NCBI RefSeq assembly: GCF_009848685.1
Contig: NZ_WXTX01000003.1
Location: 62,001 to 126,000, forward strand
DNA length: 64,000 nt
Reading direction: 5' to 3'
Source: Andreprevotia sp. IGB-42
GTDB taxonomy: Bacteria; Pseudomonadota; Gammaproteobacteria; Burkholderiales; Chitinibacteraceae
The position numbers and the translations under genes were made by a program. The notes beneath the pieces are model-generated. The model was not told where the DNA came from. It made no database searches and saw only the letters and a program-made list of their open reading frames with translations. This document shows, piece by piece, positions 62,979 to 64,000 of the stretch (positions are counted from its first letter, which is position 1; each line of letters starts with the position of its first letter).

Positions 62979-64000
62979 ATGCAGCAATTCGATGTACTGA
63001 TCGTGGGCAGCGGTCTGGGTGGCATGACCATGGCACTGCACCTGGCAGACACGCTCAAGGTCGGGCTGGTTACCAAGCGCGAATTGCGCGATGGCGGCAG
63101 TGGCTGGGCACAAGGCGGCATCGCCGGGGTGCTCGATAACCACGACAGCGTCGAGCTGCATATCAAGGATACCTTCGTTGCCGGTGCCGGCCTGTGCGAT
63201 GCCGATGCCACCCGCTTCATCATCGAGCACTCGCGCGAAGCCATCGACTGGCTGATTGCCATGGGCGTGCCGTTCACCAAGGATGAATCGGGCGACATCA
63301 ACTACCACGGCTACCACCTGACGCGCGAAGGCGGCCACAGCCATCGCCGCATCATTCACGCAGCCGATGCCACCGGGGCTGCGGTCATCGAAACGCTGGC
63401 CACCAAGGTCGCGGCGCACCCCGATATCACCGTACTGGAAAACCACATTGCGCTCGACTTGATTACCGCCAGGAAGCTGGGCAGCGCGGATCAGCGCGTA
63501 TGGGGCGCCTACGTTTACGATATCGAAGCGGACAAGGTGGAAACCGTGCTGGCCAGCCATACGGTGCTGGCCACCGGCGGTGCGGGCAAGGTGTATCTGT
63601 ATACCAGCAATCCGGATGTGGCCACCGGCGACGGCATCGCCATCGGCTGGCGCGCCGGCTGCCGCGTGGCCAACATGGAATTCATCCAGTTCCATCCCAC
63701 CTGCCTGTACCACCCGGATGCCAAATCCTTCCTGATTACCGAGGCGGTACGCGGCGAAGGCGGCATCCTGCGCCTGCCGGACGGCACGCGCTTCATGCCC
63801 CATCATGACGAGCGCGCCGAACTGGCCCCGCGTGACGTGGTGGCACGCGCCATCGACTTCGAAATGAAAAAAGGCGGTTACGACTGCGTGTACCTGGATA
63901 TCAGCTACAAGCCGGCCCGCTTCGTGAAGGAACACTTCCCCACCATCTATCAGCGCTGCCTGGAGCTGGGCATCGACATCACCAAGGAGCCGATACCCGT
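62979..64000 (+). CDS. nadB: L-aspartate oxidase (3' end outside window)
   Basis: 340 codons and still open at the right edge. FAD-dependent oxidation of aspartate to iminoaspartate, the first step of NAD synthesis. MQQFDVLIVGSGLGGMTMALHLA is the FAD-binding start; GGSGWAQGGIAGVL, TREGGHSHRRIIHAADATG, VLATGGAGKVYLYTSNPDVATGDGIAIGWRAGC, EFIQFHPTCLYHP and LITEAVRGEGG are classic NadB/flavoprotein motifs including the catalytic RGEGG Arg. ATG at 62979 with AAGGGC upstream; TATATT (62940-62945) is a possible -10. Divergent from rpoE. Confidence 0.95.
   Translation, partial: MQQFDVLIVGSGLGGMTMALHLADTLKVGLVTKRELRDGGSGWAQGGIAGVLDNHDSVELHIKDTFVAGAGLCDADATRFIIEHSREAIDWLIAMGVPFTKDESGDINYHGYHLTREGGHSHRRIIHAADATGAAVIETLATKVAAHPDITVLENHIALDLITARKLGSADQRVWGAYVYDIEADKVETVLASHTVLATGGAGKVYLYTSNPDVATGDGIAIGWRAGCRVANMEFIQFHPTCLYHPDAKSFLITEAVRGEGGILRLPDGTRFMPHHDERAELAPRDVVARAIDFEMKKGGYDCVYLDISYKPARFVKEHFPTIYQRCLELGIDITKEPIP

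Noticed and set aside
1-64000. Search for tRNA, rRNA, CRISPR arrays, transposases or phage genes
   Set aside because: No cloverleaf with a T-loop core, no regularly spaced direct repeats and no integrase/transposase motif was noticed; small RNAs cannot be excluded by eye.

Overview
The window looks like chromosomal DNA of a Gram-negative betaproteobacterium, most plausibly a chitin-degrading member of the Neisseriales (Chitinibacteraceae/Chromobacteriaceae type). This is inferred from gene order, high GC coding style and content: an N-acetylglucosamine-type PTS permease, a secreted GH18 chitinase, a secreted carbohydrate-binding protein, the succinylase branch of lysine synthesis (dapC, dapD), surE-pcm-nlpD-rpoS, rpoE-rseA-mucB-mucD and lepA-lepB-DUF4845-rnc-era-recO. 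No rRNA, tRNA, CRISPR array, prophage or insertion sequence was recognised.

Layout. 1-9.1 kb: 5' part of a PTS EIIC gene, an RND efflux pair, dapA-bamC and a DUF2252 gene. 9.1-14.8 kb: a small periplasmic antigen-like protein, dusC, a LexA-type repressor with its own operator, queF, msrA and a two-CBM chitinase. 15-23 kb (minus strand): a compact, overlapping operon nrdR - glutamine amidotransferase - ribD - ribE - ribBA - ribH - nusB - thiL - pgpA, preceded by glyA. 23-31.6 kb: an AT-richer, palindrome-rich 720 bp spacer, a secreted CBM60-like protein with a PT-repeat linker, a purine salvage unit (permease, apt, hpt) running into a CorA-like gene, then a TMEM165/GDT1-type manganese exporter behind a yybP-ykoY (Mn2+) riboswitch, two tiny genes and a low-molecular-weight tyrosine phosphatase. 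31.9-35.4 kb: dapC, dapD and a porin. 35.4-38.8 kb (minus): surE-pcm-nlpD-rpoS. 38.9-46.2 kb: a DMT transporter, a Rieske oxygenase, a large fused iron-sulfur/FAD redox gene broken by three single-base frameshifts, a cNMP-binding protein, an aminotransferase and a divergent MarR regulator. 46.2-50.8 kb: alkA, pmbA, darP, a HAD phosphatase, mog and an esterase. 50.9-53 kb: an unassigned 568-aa protein with a PilZ-like motif plus a STAS-like partner. 53-62.8 kb (minus): two envelope/translation transcription units split by a terminator. The right end holds the start of nadB.

Together these are mostly housekeeping and envelope-stress genes. The accessory interest lies in the decayed redox fusion and its neighbours, the riboswitch-controlled Mn exporter with a promoter inside a small gene, the self-regulated LexA-like protein with a GAAC-N4-GTTC operator, and the operator-like palindromes in front of both secreted polysaccharide-acting genes.
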